From assembly GCA_022843625.1 (NCBI GenBank), contig JALHNH010000010.1:62001-126000 (forward strand): 64,000 bases of DNA, read 5' to 3'. The translations under genes and the position numbers were made by a program. The first letter of the stretch is position 1; every line of letters starts with the position of its first letter. This document shows, one piece after another, positions 51,983 through 60,689 of this stretch. Under the pieces are notes generated by a model. It had not been told where the DNA came from. It did not search any database and saw only the letters and a list, made by a program, of their open reading frames with translations. The DNA comes from Bryobacter sp. GTDB lineage: Bacteria > Acidobacteriota > Terriglobia > Bryobacterales > Bryobacteraceae.

Positions 51983-52633
51983 CTAGCTTGCGCCGATGCT
52001 TTCTTCCGACTCGATGCCGAGGAGTTTTGGAGCTTGAACGGCGAGTTCGAAACGATCTTTTACGCCGGTCTTTTCAAAGATGTGCATCAGGTGTACTTTT
52101 ACAGTGCCCGGCGTGATGTGGAGGAGGTCGGCAATCTCTTTGTTCTTCATGCCACGGCAGACGGCCCGGACGATTTCGCGCTCGCGCGGAGTGAGGCGAT
52201 TGCTGGACTTACGATTCAGGAAGCCGACGACCTGATCGCTGATGGAATTTTCCAGCCAGAGATTACCTTTAGCAACCGTGTTGAGGCAATCCAGCATGGT
52301 GGCGACGGGAAGGCTGCGCCGGAGGATGCCGCGGGCCCCGAGCTGGAGGGCGCGGAAGCACTCGATTTCTGCGAGATCTACGATCCAGAGAATTGCGCGG
52401 GAACTGGGACTGGCGATCTTAAGTTCACTGAGAAAGGTGAAGACAGGGCGAAGGCCTGCGGCCTGATCGACCATGACTATATCGGGCTGGAGTTCGGCAA
52501 TTTTTGAGATTGCTTCGCCAGGATGGGGAGCGGTACCGACGAGTTCAAACTCGGGACTATCGGCCAAAATTCTAGAAAGCCCTTCAACTACGACGGGCTG
52601 GGCTTCACATACAAATAGGCGGGTGGCCGACAT
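51983..52633 (-). CDS. LuxR/NarL-family response regulator
   Basis: 216 aa from the ATG at 52633, which has GAGGA 6 bases ahead; an ATG two codons earlier is too close to it. Receiver domain with phospho-acceptor Asp in IVMVDQ, though the acidic pair is replaced by Cys-Glu (FVCEAQPVVVEG), which is unusual. C-terminal LuxR helix-turn-helix: LTPREREIVRAVCRGMKNKE and IADLLHITPGTVKVHLMHIF. First gene of the Tad operon, so the likely regulator of it. No histidine kinase near. Confidence 0.9.
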   Translation of the reverse strand: MSATRLFVCEAQPVVVEGLSRILADSPEFELVGTAPHPGEAISKIAELQPDIVMVDQAAGLRPVFTFLSELKIASPSSRAILWIVDLAEIECFRALQLGARGILRRSLPVATMLDCLNTVAKGNLWLENSISDQVVGFLNRKSSNRLTPREREIVRAVCRGMKNKEIADLLHITPGTVKVHLMHIFEKTGVKDRFELAVQAPKLLGIESEESIGAS

Positions 52634-52715
52634 GAGCATTCCTCATGGGGACTATCGGCCAAATCTAAGGGTAGGTTTAGCGAAATGTCATAGGGAATTT
52701 CACTTAGGTCTATGC

Positions 52716-54107
52716 CTAGATAGGCGGCTTAATACGATGGTGGCCTGTCTCTTGTTCAAAACGAGCTCCGGCATGGAGGACTTTAGAGTCGGCAAAGGGT
52801 CTGGCGATGAGTTGGAGGCTCATAGGGAGGCCGTTGGAGTGGTAGCCGCCGACGACGGAGTGGGCAGGGGTACCGAGAACATTGAAGGCACGCACGAGCA
52901 GAGTGGAGGCGGTGCGGACTTCAAGTTGCTGGCCGGAAGCGAGGGTGACGGTTTGCTCGCCGATTCTGGGGGCCGTGATTGCAGTAGAGGGAGCAATGAG
53001 GATATCGCAATGTTGCCACAGTAAACTTTCGGCTTTTGCGCGGTAGAGGCGGCGGAGCTTTTGAGCTTGGAGGTAATCAACGGCGGGAATGAGGCGGCCG
53101 GCTTCAAAGAGTGGGCGGATTTCAGGGCCGAGGTCATCGCGACGAGAGAGATGTGGTTCTAGGACGCTGGCGGCTTCTGCCGGGAGGATGACATGACTGA
53201 TGGCGACTACGTCACGGAGCCAGCCGAGTTTGAGCTCGAGAGTGGTAGCACCCCATTCGTGGAAGGATCGGACGGCGGAAAGGACCATGGCGCGGATTTC
53301 GGGGTCGACGCCTTCGAGGAGGAATTCTTCGCTGAAGGCGATGCGGAGGCCGGTGAGGTCGGGGTTGGCCGGGATGTCGATGGGGGGGTAGGAAGACTTG
53401 GCTGAGTAGGAGTCGCGGGAGTCCGGGCCGGAGATGGCGTTTAATACAGCGGCGCAATCGCGTGAGGTTTGGGCAAGCGGCCCCATGTGATCGAGGGTAA
53501 AGCCCAGGGGCATAGTGCCGTAGCGTGAGACCAGGCCATAGGTAGGCTTGATGCCGGCTGTACCGCAGTAACTGGCCGGGATACGGATGGAGCCGCCGGT
53601 GTCGGAGCCCATGGCGGCGAAGACCATACCGGCGCTTACGGCGACGCCGGAGCCACCGCTGGAGCCACCGGGGATGCGAGTGGGGTCCCAGGGGTTGCGG
53701 ATGGGGCCATAGTGGGCATTGTTGGAGGTGATGCCGAAGGCGAGCTCATGCATGCCGAGTTTGCCGGTGAGTACGGCGCCGGCGGATTTCAGTTTTTCTA
53801 CGACGGCAGCGTCGTAGGTGGGGACGAAGTCTTTAAAAATTTGGCTGCCGCCGGTGGTGCGGGTGCCTTTGGTGTAATAGAGATCTTTGACCGCTACGGG
53901 GATGCCCTGGAGGGGGCCGTGGTCGATGCCTTTGGCGAAGTTTTCGTCGGCAAGTTTGGCGGCGGCGAGGGCTTCCTGTTCGGTGAAGGTAAGGAAGGCG
54001 TTGAGCTTGGGCTGAAGGAGTTTTGAGCGTTCGAGGGACTGGGTGGTGAGCTCGAGGCTGGAGACTTTTTTGGCACGGAGCTGGGCGGCGGCTTCGGTGA
54101 GGGTCAT
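52716..54107 (-). CDS. Amidase-signature hydrolase
   Basis: 463 aa, amidase signature family (GatA-like). Ser-cis-Ser-Lys triad: Lys near 72 (IPVAVKDLYY), Ser near 150 and Ser near 174 in PGGSSGGSGVAVSAG and GSDTGGSIRIPASYCG. LDHMGPLAQTSRDCA also is conserved. Not tRNA-linked GatA: no gatB is near. The start lies immediately after the stop of the 68-aa gene. Substrate unknown. Confidence 0.9.
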   Translation of the reverse strand: MTLTEAAAQLRAKKVSSLELTTQSLERSKLLQPKLNAFLTFTEQEALAAAKLADENFAKGIDHGPLQGIPVAVKDLYYTKGTRTTGGSQIFKDFVPTYDAAVVEKLKSAGAVLTGKLGMHELAFGITSNNAHYGPIRNPWDPTRIPGGSSGGSGVAVSAGMVFAAMGSDTGGSIRIPASYCGTAGIKPTYGLVSRYGTMPLGFTLDHMGPLAQTSRDCAAVLNAISGPDSRDSYSAKSSYPPIDIPANPDLTGLRIAFSEEFLLEGVDPEIRAMVLSAVRSFHEWGATTLELKLGWLRDVVAISHVILPAEAASVLEPHLSRRDDLGPEIRPLFEAGRLIPAVDYLQAQKLRRLYRAKAESLLWQHCDILIAPSTAITAPRIGEQTVTLASGQQLEVRTASTLLVRAFNVLGTPAHSVVGGYHSNGLPMSLQLIARPFADSKVLHAGARFEQETGHHRIKPPI

Positions 54108-54314
54108 TTAGTTTTGTTCTCCTGTGCTGCCGGTTGAGATGGGATCGAAGGTGGAGTCGGGATCGAGTTCGCCGGTGATTTGGGATTTGAGAGGGAGAAA
54201 GTTCTGATAGTTGGTGGCCCAGATTTTGGTGAGGGCTTCGCGTTCGGCTTCTGTCAGGTGCGGGTAGGTGGCTGCGGTGAGTTTGGCCCAATCGGGAGTG
54301 GGAGGAAGCGGCAT
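54108..54314 (-). CDS. 68-aa partner upstream of the amidase
   Basis: Not recognised. Acidic, helical start (LTEAEREALTKIWATNYQNF), then a tail rich in Asp, Ser and Thr (ELDPDSTFDPISTGSTGEQN). Stop and amidase start touch with no gap, so they are coupled. Some amidases of this family have a tiny GatC-like or AtzG-like helper; the size and place fit, the sequence match is weak. Confidence 0.55.
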   Translation of the reverse strand: MPLPPTPDWAKLTAATYPHLTEAEREALTKIWATNYQNFLPLKSQITGELDPDSTFDPISTGSTGEQN

Positions 54315-54336
54315 GAGGACAGTTTACGCCAGTTGG

Positions 54337-54783
54337 CTATTCGTACTTTTTGCCGGTTATGTTGATGCCTGCGAGGAGAGAGATCCAACCGCCGAAAATT
54401 TCGGCGAAATGGGCAAAAGATTCTGCTTCTTCTCCCTGGCCAAAAATGAAGTCGATGCGATTGTAGACAGACTGAAGCGTGGCCATGAATGGCTGGTCTG
54501 AATGGCGCCACAGATCGACCGGTAGAGTACCGAAAAGATAGGTTAAGACGAAGAGCGTCCTGGCAACCACAGTAAGGATGTGGGGGTGCTTACCGAATGA
54601 GCCCAGGGAGATTGCCTTGGCAATGAGGAAGCCGGCGGGGAAGCCCATGAGGCAAGGATCGAGAGGTGTAAAGACGTAGAAGGCCGAGTAGAGCCAGACC
54701 GCAAGAACTCCACCCAAGACACCGAAGATGGCAGCGCGGGCATTGAGACGGAGTTGATTGTAGATGATGATAAGGAATGACAT
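54337..54783 (-). CDS. Three-helix membrane protein, unknown
   Basis: 148 aa. Transmembrane helices at ~15-40 (AIFGVLGGVLAVWLYSAFYV), ~45-65 (MGFPAGFLIAKAISLGSFG) and ~70-95 (ILTVVARTLFVLTYLFGTL), and perhaps one near the end (FGGWISLLAGINITG). Not recognised. Its start overlaps the start of the divergent gene by 7 bp, so both promoters must lie inside the neighbours. Confidence 0.6.
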   Translation of the reverse strand: MSFLIIIYNQLRLNARAAIFGVLGGVLAVWLYSAFYVFTPLDPCLMGFPAGFLIAKAISLGSFGKHPHILTVVARTLFVLTYLFGTLPVDLWRHSDQPFMATLQSVYNRIDFIFGQGEEAESFAHFAEIFGGWISLLAGINITGKKYE

Positions 54784-55403
54784 TAGTTACCCGTGTGGTG
54801 GATTGCGGCTGCGACGAAGGGCTGGAGTTGGCAGTGCTGGAGGAGTTGCCGGGGCGTTTGGAGATGCGGGCGTGCATGAAGTGTGGGGCATTGGGATTAT
54901 CGGAAGCAATCGTCGAAGAGCCGGAACCGCATGATGTGCAGTTTATAGGATATGAGCCGATCGAGATAAGCAAAGCGGTTGCAGCCTGGGTGGGGGGCTG
55001 GCCGCGATTGACTTCTTTAGATAGGGAGAGGGTGTTGGTGGGACGCGACGTAAGGGTGGTTGACAGGGAAGGATTGCAGGCGATGATTGGGGCGCAGGAA
55101 CGGGGCTGGAACCGGACACGATTGATCGAACTGGGCGTGCCGGATGGGCCGCCTCCAGCTGAGTTGCCAGCGGCGTTGAGCGGCTTTGCCGAGATATGGC
55201 GGGGGTTGAGCTTGAACGATGCGACGCCGATTGAGGAGTTGATGGGGGAGGCGATGCGGGGAGGAGGCCCAAACCGGTTGGCGCGGGAAGTGTTGTCCAG
55301 ACGAGGCGATCTGGCAGCGCTTTCAACACAATGGCGGGCGAGCCGGGAAGACAAATTCAGGAATTGGGGCCGTTATCTGGCTAAGGAATTCCGTTTGAGC
55401 TAA
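54777..55403 (+). CDS. Hypothetical 208-aa protein with Cys pairs
   Basis: Not recognised. Opens with DCGCDEG, then CMKCG near 33-37, a possible metal site. The remaining part is mixed and ends in a basic helical tail (NWGRYLAKEFRLS). A GTG at 54792 is an alternative start. Ends 4 bp into the convergent MBL gene. Confidence 0.5.
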   Translation: MTLVTRVVDCGCDEGLELAVLEELPGRLEMRACMKCGALGLSEAIVEEPEPHDVQFIGYEPIEISKAVAAWVGGWPRLTSLDRERVLVGRDVRVVDREGLQAMIGAQERGWNRTRLIELGVPDGPPPAELPAALSGFAEIWRGLSLNDATPIEELMGEAMRGGGPNRLAREVLSRRGDLAALSTQWRASREDKFRNWGRYLAKEFRLS

Positions 55404-56296
55404 GGGATCCGGCTGCCGGCGGGTTTACTGGTGGTGGCCTCTTCGAAGAAGTTGGTGAGTTGGGCTTTGATGCCGTCGCCGGCCCAGGGCTTCAGGTTGG
55501 CTGGAAGATCTGGAGACTTCAAACTGTCTTTGGTTGCGCCTGCTTTGACTTGAGTGGCTACTGATTTCTGCATCGCTTCGAAGAACTCGATTTGGCTGCG
55601 GAGCATTTCTGCTCCGCCGGATTTGCCGTGGCCAGGGATGATTTTGGTTGGCTTCCATTGCTTCTCGACCTTGCTGAGAATTTTGATCCAGTTGGCGAGG
55701 TGGCTGTCGCCGGTGTAGTTGTAAGGCCCGTTGACGATGGCGTCGCCGGCGATGAGGATGCCTTCTTTGGGGAGCCAGATGTAGGCGTCGCCTTTGGTGT
55801 GGCCCCAGCCGAAATTCCAGACTTCGACGCGGCGGGTGGAGTCTTCAAAAACGCGGGGGCTTTTGTCGAAGAGTTCTTTGGGTGGCTCGAGGGTCGAGGC
55901 GGCTATGGCCTTAACGTCATCGCGTTTGCCGGATTCTTCCTGCCATCGTTTGGGTTCGTAGCGTTGCATCTCTTGGACGAGAGCTTTGTGGCCGACGGTA
56001 GTGACACCGGCGCGAGTCCAGAGGGCGTTGCCGTAGGCGTGGTCGCCGTGGTGGTGAGTGAGGATGACGTAGCGGATGGGTTTCTTTGAGAGCGCGGGGA
56101 TCTCGGTTTGCATTGCCTTTGCGCCAGAGGGGAAGTTGGCATCGACGACGAGGAGATAGTCTTTCATCTCGATGATGGCGTTGTTGCAGTGGCCGTAGGA
56201 TTTAAGGTCGCCTTCGCGCATCCAGACGCCTGGGGCGATGGCGTTGGTGGGCTCGGATTGAGCCAGAAGAAGGAGAGGAAGGATTGCGAGAAGCAT
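55400..56296 (-). CDS. Exported MBL-fold metallohydrolase
   Basis: 298 aa from the ATG at 56296 with a signal peptide (MLLAILPLLLLAQSEP); the 42 open codons before it are not convincing. Metallo-beta-lactamase fold: THHHGDHAYGN (HxHxDH, zinc sites 1 and 2), NFGWGHTKGDAYIW (third His), LIAGDAIVNGPY (bridging Asp), IIPGHGKSGG (last His). All ligands present. Could act on a periplasmic ester or thioester; not a proven beta-lactamase. 14 bp after the 2Fe-2S gene. Confidence 0.85.
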   Translation of the reverse strand: MLLAILPLLLLAQSEPTNAIAPGVWMREGDLKSYGHCNNAIIEMKDYLLVVDANFPSGAKAMQTEIPALSKKPIRYVILTHHHGDHAYGNALWTRAGVTTVGHKALVQEMQRYEPKRWQEESGKRDDVKAIAASTLEPPKELFDKSPRVFEDSTRRVEVWNFGWGHTKGDAYIWLPKEGILIAGDAIVNGPYNYTGDSHLANWIKILSKVEKQWKPTKIIPGHGKSGGAEMLRSQIEFFEAMQKSVATQVKAGATKDSLKSPDLPANLKPWAGDGIKAQLTNFFEEATTSKPAGSRIP

Positions 56297-56310
56297 CGCG
56301 ATTGACTTTA

Positions 56311-56703
56311 TCAGGCTACGGCAGAATTTGCCATGGACTCGACCATGGGGGTTAGAGCGTGAGCTTCGAGCCATTGCGGGAGAGGGAGGGCCGCTTGGGC
56401 TTCTTTCACCTTGGTGGCCCACTCGATTAGCGACTCGAATTGCCAGTGCTCGGTGAGGTTACCGAACCAGCGCAGGCCTTCTGTATGGGTGAGGATGCCA
56501 ACGACGTTGGGGACGTCGCAGGGGCCGAGGCAGCCGGAGATGGTGACCTGGACGTTGCGGATGAGTTTGCGGGCTTTGAATTCGGCCTTGAGGTAATCGA
56601 CCGGGACGGCCGGGTTGCCTTTCTCAGTGCGGCCGCAGCAGCAGCCATTGCAGACAAAGATTTGAGCGAAGATGGTGCGTTTGGTTTCGAGTGGGTACAG
56701 CAT
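56311..56703 (-). CDS. Thioredoxin-like 2Fe-2S ferredoxin
   Basis: 130 aa from the ATG at 56703 (an ATG at 56724 is the alternative). Cys ligands in IFVCNGCCCGRTEKG and ISGCLGPCDVPNVVGI, the pattern of thioredoxin-like [2Fe-2S] proteins, two ligands in each group. Such proteins often sit with COG0523 GTPases or cobalamin genes. Starts 4 bp after the WD40 gene. Might pass electrons or hold metal for the GTPase module. Confidence 0.8.
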   Translation of the reverse strand: MLYPLETKRTIFAQIFVCNGCCCGRTEKGNPAVPVDYLKAEFKARKLIRNVQVTISGCLGPCDVPNVVGILTHTEGLRWFGNLTEHWQFESLIEWATKVKEAQAALPLPQWLEAHALTPMVESMANSAVA

Positions 56704-56707
56704 AAAG

Positions 56708-57751
56708 TTAGACAGCGGTGGCATCGATCATGGTGAATAGGCCGGAGGCGGTTGCCGCAGCAAAGCGTCGGTTGGAGGGGGCCCAGGAGATTTGAGTGAT
56801 GGCTGAGCCGAGGTGTGTGGTGGCAAGCAGGGTCTCGTTGTGAGCTCGCCAGAGTGCGAGCAGGCCTTCGTTACAGCCGGAGGCTAGGAGGCTGCCGTTG
56901 TGCTGGAAGGCGAGTTGGGTGAGGAGTGCGGAGTGGAAGTCGAGGAGCCGTGGGGTGGAGCCGGCGGGACCTTTGCCCGAGCAATCCCAGACGACGGCGG
57001 TGGCTGAGCCGCCGGTGGCCAGGAAGCGTGAGGTGCAATCCCAGGAGAGCTCGCGGATCTTGGCGCGGTAGCCGGACATGTGGAGTTCTTTGGCGGATTC
57101 GATGTTCCAGAACTGGATGGTGGAATCCTGGTTGCCGGTGGCGATGTATTTGCCATCGGGACTCCAGGCGAGGGCGAGCATGGAGCCTTTCCAGTCGAAT
57201 TTGCGAATGGGCTCGGGACTGGTGGGAGACCAGAAGGCGAGGCCGTTGTAGCCACAGGAGGCGAGGATGTTGTCGTGGCCGGGCTTCCAGGCGATGTCGG
57301 CGATGGTAGATTGTTGTTGCGGGTAGGACTGCGTGGGATGGGTGGGATCGTCGAAGTCCCAGATCTTAAGATTGCGACCAGCGGCGCAGGCGAGGTATTG
57401 GCCGGAAGGAGACCAGGCGACGCGTTCGACCCAATCGGCACCGGCTTCGAGAGTGAGGGTTTCGGTGCCGAGTTGAGGATTGTAGATGCGGACGTGGCCA
57501 TCGCAGCCGGCCGAGGCGAGAGTTTCTGCGTTGCGCCAGGCGACTTGAGATGAGCCGTTGCTATGACCGGGGAGTTGGGCGAGGCGCTTGCCGGAATTGG
57601 CATCAAAGACGGTGATGGGGCCATCGGCGACGGCGGCGGCGATGGCTTCCCGGGTGGTGGTGAGAGAGATGATGTGGCCAGCGAGGTTGGCTTGCCACAA
57701 AGACTGCAGAGCGGGTCTGAGAGTGGAGGATTTGGAGCCTAGGCCAAGCAT
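56708..57751 (-). CDS. WD40-repeat protein
   Basis: 347 aa, six to seven WD40 blades: [87 protein letters not shown] and others. No signal peptide, so cytosolic. WD40 genes of this kind are recurrent neighbours of COG0523 GTPases. Overlaps the GTPase gene by 13 bp. Probably a docking scaffold for client delivery. Confidence 0.88.
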   Translation of the reverse strand: MLGLGSKSSTLRPALQSLWQANLAGHIISLTTTREAIAAAVADGPITVFDANSGKRLAQLPGHSNGSSQVAWRNAETLASAGCDGHVRIYNPQLGTETLTLEAGADWVERVAWSPSGQYLACAAGRNLKIWDFDDPTHPTQSYPQQQSTIADIAWKPGHDNILASCGYNGLAFWSPTSPEPIRKFDWKGSMLALAWSPDGKYIATGNQDSTIQFWNIESAKELHMSGYRAKIRELSWDCTSRFLATGGSATAVVWDCSGKGPAGSTPRLLDFHSALLTQLAFQHNGSLLASGCNEGLLALWRAHNETLLATTHLGSAITQISWAPSNRRFAAATASGLFTMIDATAV

Positions 57752-59019
57752 TGTTCAAAGCCCTTGTTGAGACTTTCGCGGTTGAGATTGCGACCGATGA
57801 AGATCAACTGGTTGCGGCGGGGATCGCGTCCCCAGGGGCGGTCGGCCTGGCCGTCGAAGAGCATGTGAACACCCTGGAAGACGAAGCGATCGGGGGAGTT
57901 TTTGAAGGAGAGGATGCCCTTCATGCGGAAGATGTCGTTGCCCTGGGTCTGGAGGAGTTCTGACATCCAGCGGTTGAACTTCTTCTGATCGAGATCGCCG
58001 GGAGTGGTGATGCCGACGCTTGAGACTTCTTCGTCGTGTTCGTGGTCGGGTTTGAATTCGGCACTGACGAGGGGCTCTCCGGCACCTTCGAGGACGGCTT
58101 CGAATTCGTCGGGGTGGTGTTCTGTGAAGAGGGCGTAATAGCCGGCTTCGGTGATCACGATGGGGTGATCAGAAGGACAGGGGACGCTCGTGAATTCGCG
58201 AGCGATGGCGCGCTCGATGGCGGCGGTGAGGTCTTCTTTGGTTGAGCCGGAAGCCTTCTCGACGACGATATCCATGGCGGGGTCTGGGCCGGGATTGATC
58301 TTGAAGTTGTAGGTGCCGGGGTTGAGCTGGTAGATACCGCCCCACTCGAAGGGGTATTCGGGTTCGAGGAACTTGGGATCGACTTCGAGGGCACGGTCGA
58401 GGTTGAATCCACCGACGTCGAGGACCTGATTCATGTCGACGACTGCGTTTTCGGCACGGATGATTTTGGCGGCCGCGTTCATGGAGTGAATGCGGGCTTC
58501 GAGCTTGTTGAGGTCATCTGGAGAGACCAAGTCCGTTTTGTTGAGGATGATGACGTCGGCGAAGGCGATTTGTTCTTTGGCTTCGTCGGCTTCGTCTATG
58601 TGTTGCCAGATGTGTTTGGCGTCGATGAGGGTAACGATGCCGTCGAGGCTTAGCTGGGACTGCATTTCTTCGTCGACGAAGAAGGTTTGTGCGACGGGGC
58701 CTGGGTCTGCGAGGCCGGTGGTTTCGACGAGAATGTAGTCGAACTTGTCGCGGCGCTTCATGAGGTTGCCGAGGATGCGAATCAAGTCGCCACGGACGGT
58801 GCAGCAGATGCAGCCGTTGTTCATTTCGAAGATTTCTTCTTCGGCGTTGATGACCAGATCCTGGTCGACGCCAATTTCTCCGAATTCGTTTTCGATGACG
58901 GCTATCTTCTTGCCATGGTTTTCGGTGAGGATGCGGTTGAGGAGGGTGGTCTTGCCGGAGCCGAGGAAGCCGGTGAGGACTGTAACCGGGACACGCTTGG
59001 GGAATCTTGGAACTGACAT
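57739..59019 (-). CDS. COG0523 GTPase (zinc metallochaperone type)
   Basis: 426 aa of the G3E family (CobW/ZNG1/YeiR). Walker [14 protein letters not shown], metal motif GCICC (CxCC), [12 protein letters not shown], and NKTDLV for guanine. A His/Asp/Glu patch (KPDHEHDEE) follows, and the CobW C-terminal domain ends the chain. Zn delivery to proteins under zinc shortage is the known role of many members. First gene of an operon with the WD40 and 2Fe-2S genes; a Fur/Zur-like box lies before the start. It is not a CobW of cobalamin synthesis, as no cob genes are here. Confidence 0.9.
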   Translation of the reverse strand: MSVPRFPKRVPVTVLTGFLGSGKTTLLNRILTENHGKKIAVIENEFGEIGVDQDLVINAEEEIFEMNNGCICCTVRGDLIRILGNLMKRRDKFDYILVETTGLADPGPVAQTFFVDEEMQSQLSLDGIVTLIDAKHIWQHIDEADEAKEQIAFADVIILNKTDLVSPDDLNKLEARIHSMNAAAKIIRAENAVVDMNQVLDVGGFNLDRALEVDPKFLEPEYPFEWGGIYQLNPGTYNFKINPGPDPAMDIVVEKASGSTKEDLTAAIERAIAREFTSVPCPSDHPIVITEAGYYALFTEHHPDEFEAVLEGAGEPLVSAEFKPDHEHDEEVSSVGITTPGDLDQKKFNRWMSELLQTQGNDIFRMKGILSFKNSPDRFVFQGVHMLFDGQADRPWGRDPRRNQLIFIGRNLNRESLNKGFEQCLA

Positions 59020-59026
59020 CTTGTAC

Positions 59027-59046
59027 GATAATGCATTATCATTATC
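59027..59046. promoter_or_regulatory. Fur/Zur-family operator between GTPase and ZIP genes
   Basis: Perfect 14-bp palindrome GATAATGCATTATC at 59027-59040, followed by two more ATTATC-like repeats (to 59049), the GATAAT/ATTATC hexamers of Fur-type boxes. It occupies the 31-bp gap between the divergent GTPase and ZIP starts, so one repressor can shut both. Zur is favoured by the neighbours; Fur is possible. Confidence 0.75.
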
Positions 59047-59050
59047 ATTG

Positions 59051-59707
59051 ATGTCAAACGTTGAATTGGTGACTTTGTTGTTTGCCGTAGTGATTCCGAC
59101 GCTAGTGGCCCTGTGGTCTCTGAAGTTATCGCATTGGGTTTCGTCTTACGCCGGTGGGTTGATGGCTGGACTTGTGCTGTTTGTGGTGTTGCCGGAGGTT
59201 TGGAGTGAGGCGGGAACGGTAGGAAAGATGCTGCCGTTTGCGGCGGGGATGGCGCTGGCGTGGGGGATGGACCGGTTTGTACATCCGGCTTGCCCGGAGT
59301 GTGGGGACTGCTCGAATTGGGTGGCGATGTTGCCGTTGTGGCTGGCGCTGGGGATACATGCGTTGATTGATGGAGCGTTGCTGGAATTAGCGCGACCTGG
59401 ATCGATGGCGGCGTGGGTGCTGTTGATTCACCGGTTACCGGAAGGGGTAGCGACGGCGGCGGTGTTGCGACGATTTCAGCCCAAGTCGCAGAAGGTAGGA
59501 TGGCAGGTGGTGGGACTACAGTTGGCTACTGTTGTTGGGTTTGGGGGAGCGTCTTTGGTGGAGGCGAGCTTGTTGCGGGATAGTTATGTGTTTGCCGGGG
59601 GAGTGCTGGTGTTTTTGGGGCTGCACCAGTTGCATCACAACTGGAGGTCTGCGGCGGGGGTGGCCAGTGTGTGGGTGATGCGGTTGGTGGCAGGTATGAT
59701 ACTTTGA
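59051..59707 (+). CDS. ZIP-family metal transporter
   Basis: 218 aa from the ATG at 59051; the open frame before it runs through the GTPase gene. Eight helices. [10 protein letters not shown] and [10 protein letters not shown] are the metal-site helices TM4 and TM5 of ZIP proteins (His-x-x-x-Asp-Gly and His-x-x-Pro-Glu-Gly). CPECGDC lies in a loop that could bind metal. Imports zinc or another divalent metal. Divergent from the GTPase over the operator; 7 bp before the next gene. Confidence 0.85.
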   Translation: MSNVELVTLLFAVVIPTLVALWSLKLSHWVSSYAGGLMAGLVLFVVLPEVWSEAGTVGKMLPFAAGMALAWGMDRFVHPACPECGDCSNWVAMLPLWLALGIHALIDGALLELARPGSMAAWVLLIHRLPEGVATAAVLRRFQPKSQKVGWQVVGLQLATVVGFGGASLVEASLLRDSYVFAGGVLVFLGLHQLHHNWRSAAGVASVWVMRLVAGMIL

Positions 59708-59714
59708 ACTCGCA

Positions 59715-60689
59715 ATGAAGCGACTTCTTTTTGTATTGAGCCTGAGTGTTGGGTTGATGGGGGCGGATGCGCCTGAAGCGGTTTTAGATAACGGGGTTTT
59801 GAGGGCGGTATTTCATTTGCCGGATTCGGTGAATGGGTCTTATCGCGGGTCGCGGTTTGACTGGTCTGGGGTGGTGAAGAGCCTGGAGTATAAGAAGCAT
59901 TCGTATTTTGGGGTCTGGTACGGGAAGCATGACCCGCTGCATCATGATGCGATTACGGGGCCTGTGGAGGAGTTTCTGAGCGGGGATGAGGCGCTCGGCT
60001 ATAGCGAGGCGAAGGTGGGTGGGAATTTTGTGCGAATCGGGATTGGGGCGATGCGCAAGGAGACGGAGGGGAAGTTTGAGCGGTTTGGACGCTACAAGCT
60101 TGTGGATTCGGGCAAGTGGAGTGTGTCGCAGAAGAAGGACCGGATTGGGTTTCGGCAGGACTTGCAGGATGCTTCAAGCGGGTATGGGTACCGGTATGAG
60201 GAGACGGTGCGGATGGTGCGGGGCAAGCCTGAGATGTGGATCGAGCACAGGCTCAAGAATACCGGCAAGAAGACGATTGAAACCTCGAGTTACAACCACA
60301 ATTTCTTTGTGATTGATGGGGAAGCAACAGGGCCGAATCTGAGTGTTCAGTTTGGATTTGATGCCGTGGCGAAGAGCCCTATTGCACCGAATGGAGCGAT
60401 GGAGGGCCGTCGTTTGAGCTATGTAAATGAGCTAAAGACCGGGCAGACCGTGATGAGCGAGTTTACGGGCTTTGGCGGGGAAGCAAAGGATTATGAGTTT
60501 CGAGTTGAAAACCGCAAGACGGGTGCCGGGGTTCGGGTGACAGGGGACAAGCCCCTGTCGAAGGTGATTTTCTGGTCGATTCGAAGTGTGTTGTCGCCGG
60601 AGCCGTACATCGCGATGAAGATTGCGCCGGGGGAGACCTTTAGCTGGACGATCCGTTACGAATTTTACGAGCTTTCGCCAGGCAAATGA
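59715..60689 (+). CDS. Secreted beta-sandwich protein, mutarotase-like
   Basis: 324 aa with signal peptide (KRLLFVLSLSVGLMGADA). Beta-rich with FHLPDSVNGSYRGSRFDWSG near 36-55, SSYNHNFFVIDG, and EPYIAMKIAPGETFSWTIRYEFY at the end, the layout of aldose-1-epimerase-like (galactose mutarotase) folds that bind sugars. Not assigned to a subfamily. May be read through from the ZIP gene. Its last 50 bp overlap the convergent trypsin gene. Confidence 0.65.
   Translation: MKRLLFVLSLSVGLMGADAPEAVLDNGVLRAVFHLPDSVNGSYRGSRFDWSGVVKSLEYKKHSYFGVWYGKHDPLHHDAITGPVEEFLSGDEALGYSEAKVGGNFVRIGIGAMRKETEGKFERFGRYKLVDSGKWSVSQKKDRIGFRQDLQDASSGYGYRYEETVRMVRGKPEMWIEHRLKNTGKKTIETSSYNHNFFVIDGEATGPNLSVQFGFDAVAKSPIAPNGAMEGRRLSYVNELKTGQTVMSEFTGFGGEAKDYEFRVENRKTGAGVRVTGDKPLSKVIFWSIRSVLSPEPYIAMKIAPGETFSWTIRYEFYELSPGK

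Noticed and set aside
54777..54783. Overlap of divergent starts as a sign that one gene is false
   Set aside because: Both frames have gene-like composition, and a slightly later start for the + gene removes the overlap.
57739..59019. Cobalamin CobW
   Set aside because: No cobalamin synthesis genes accompany it; neighbours and operator point to zinc.
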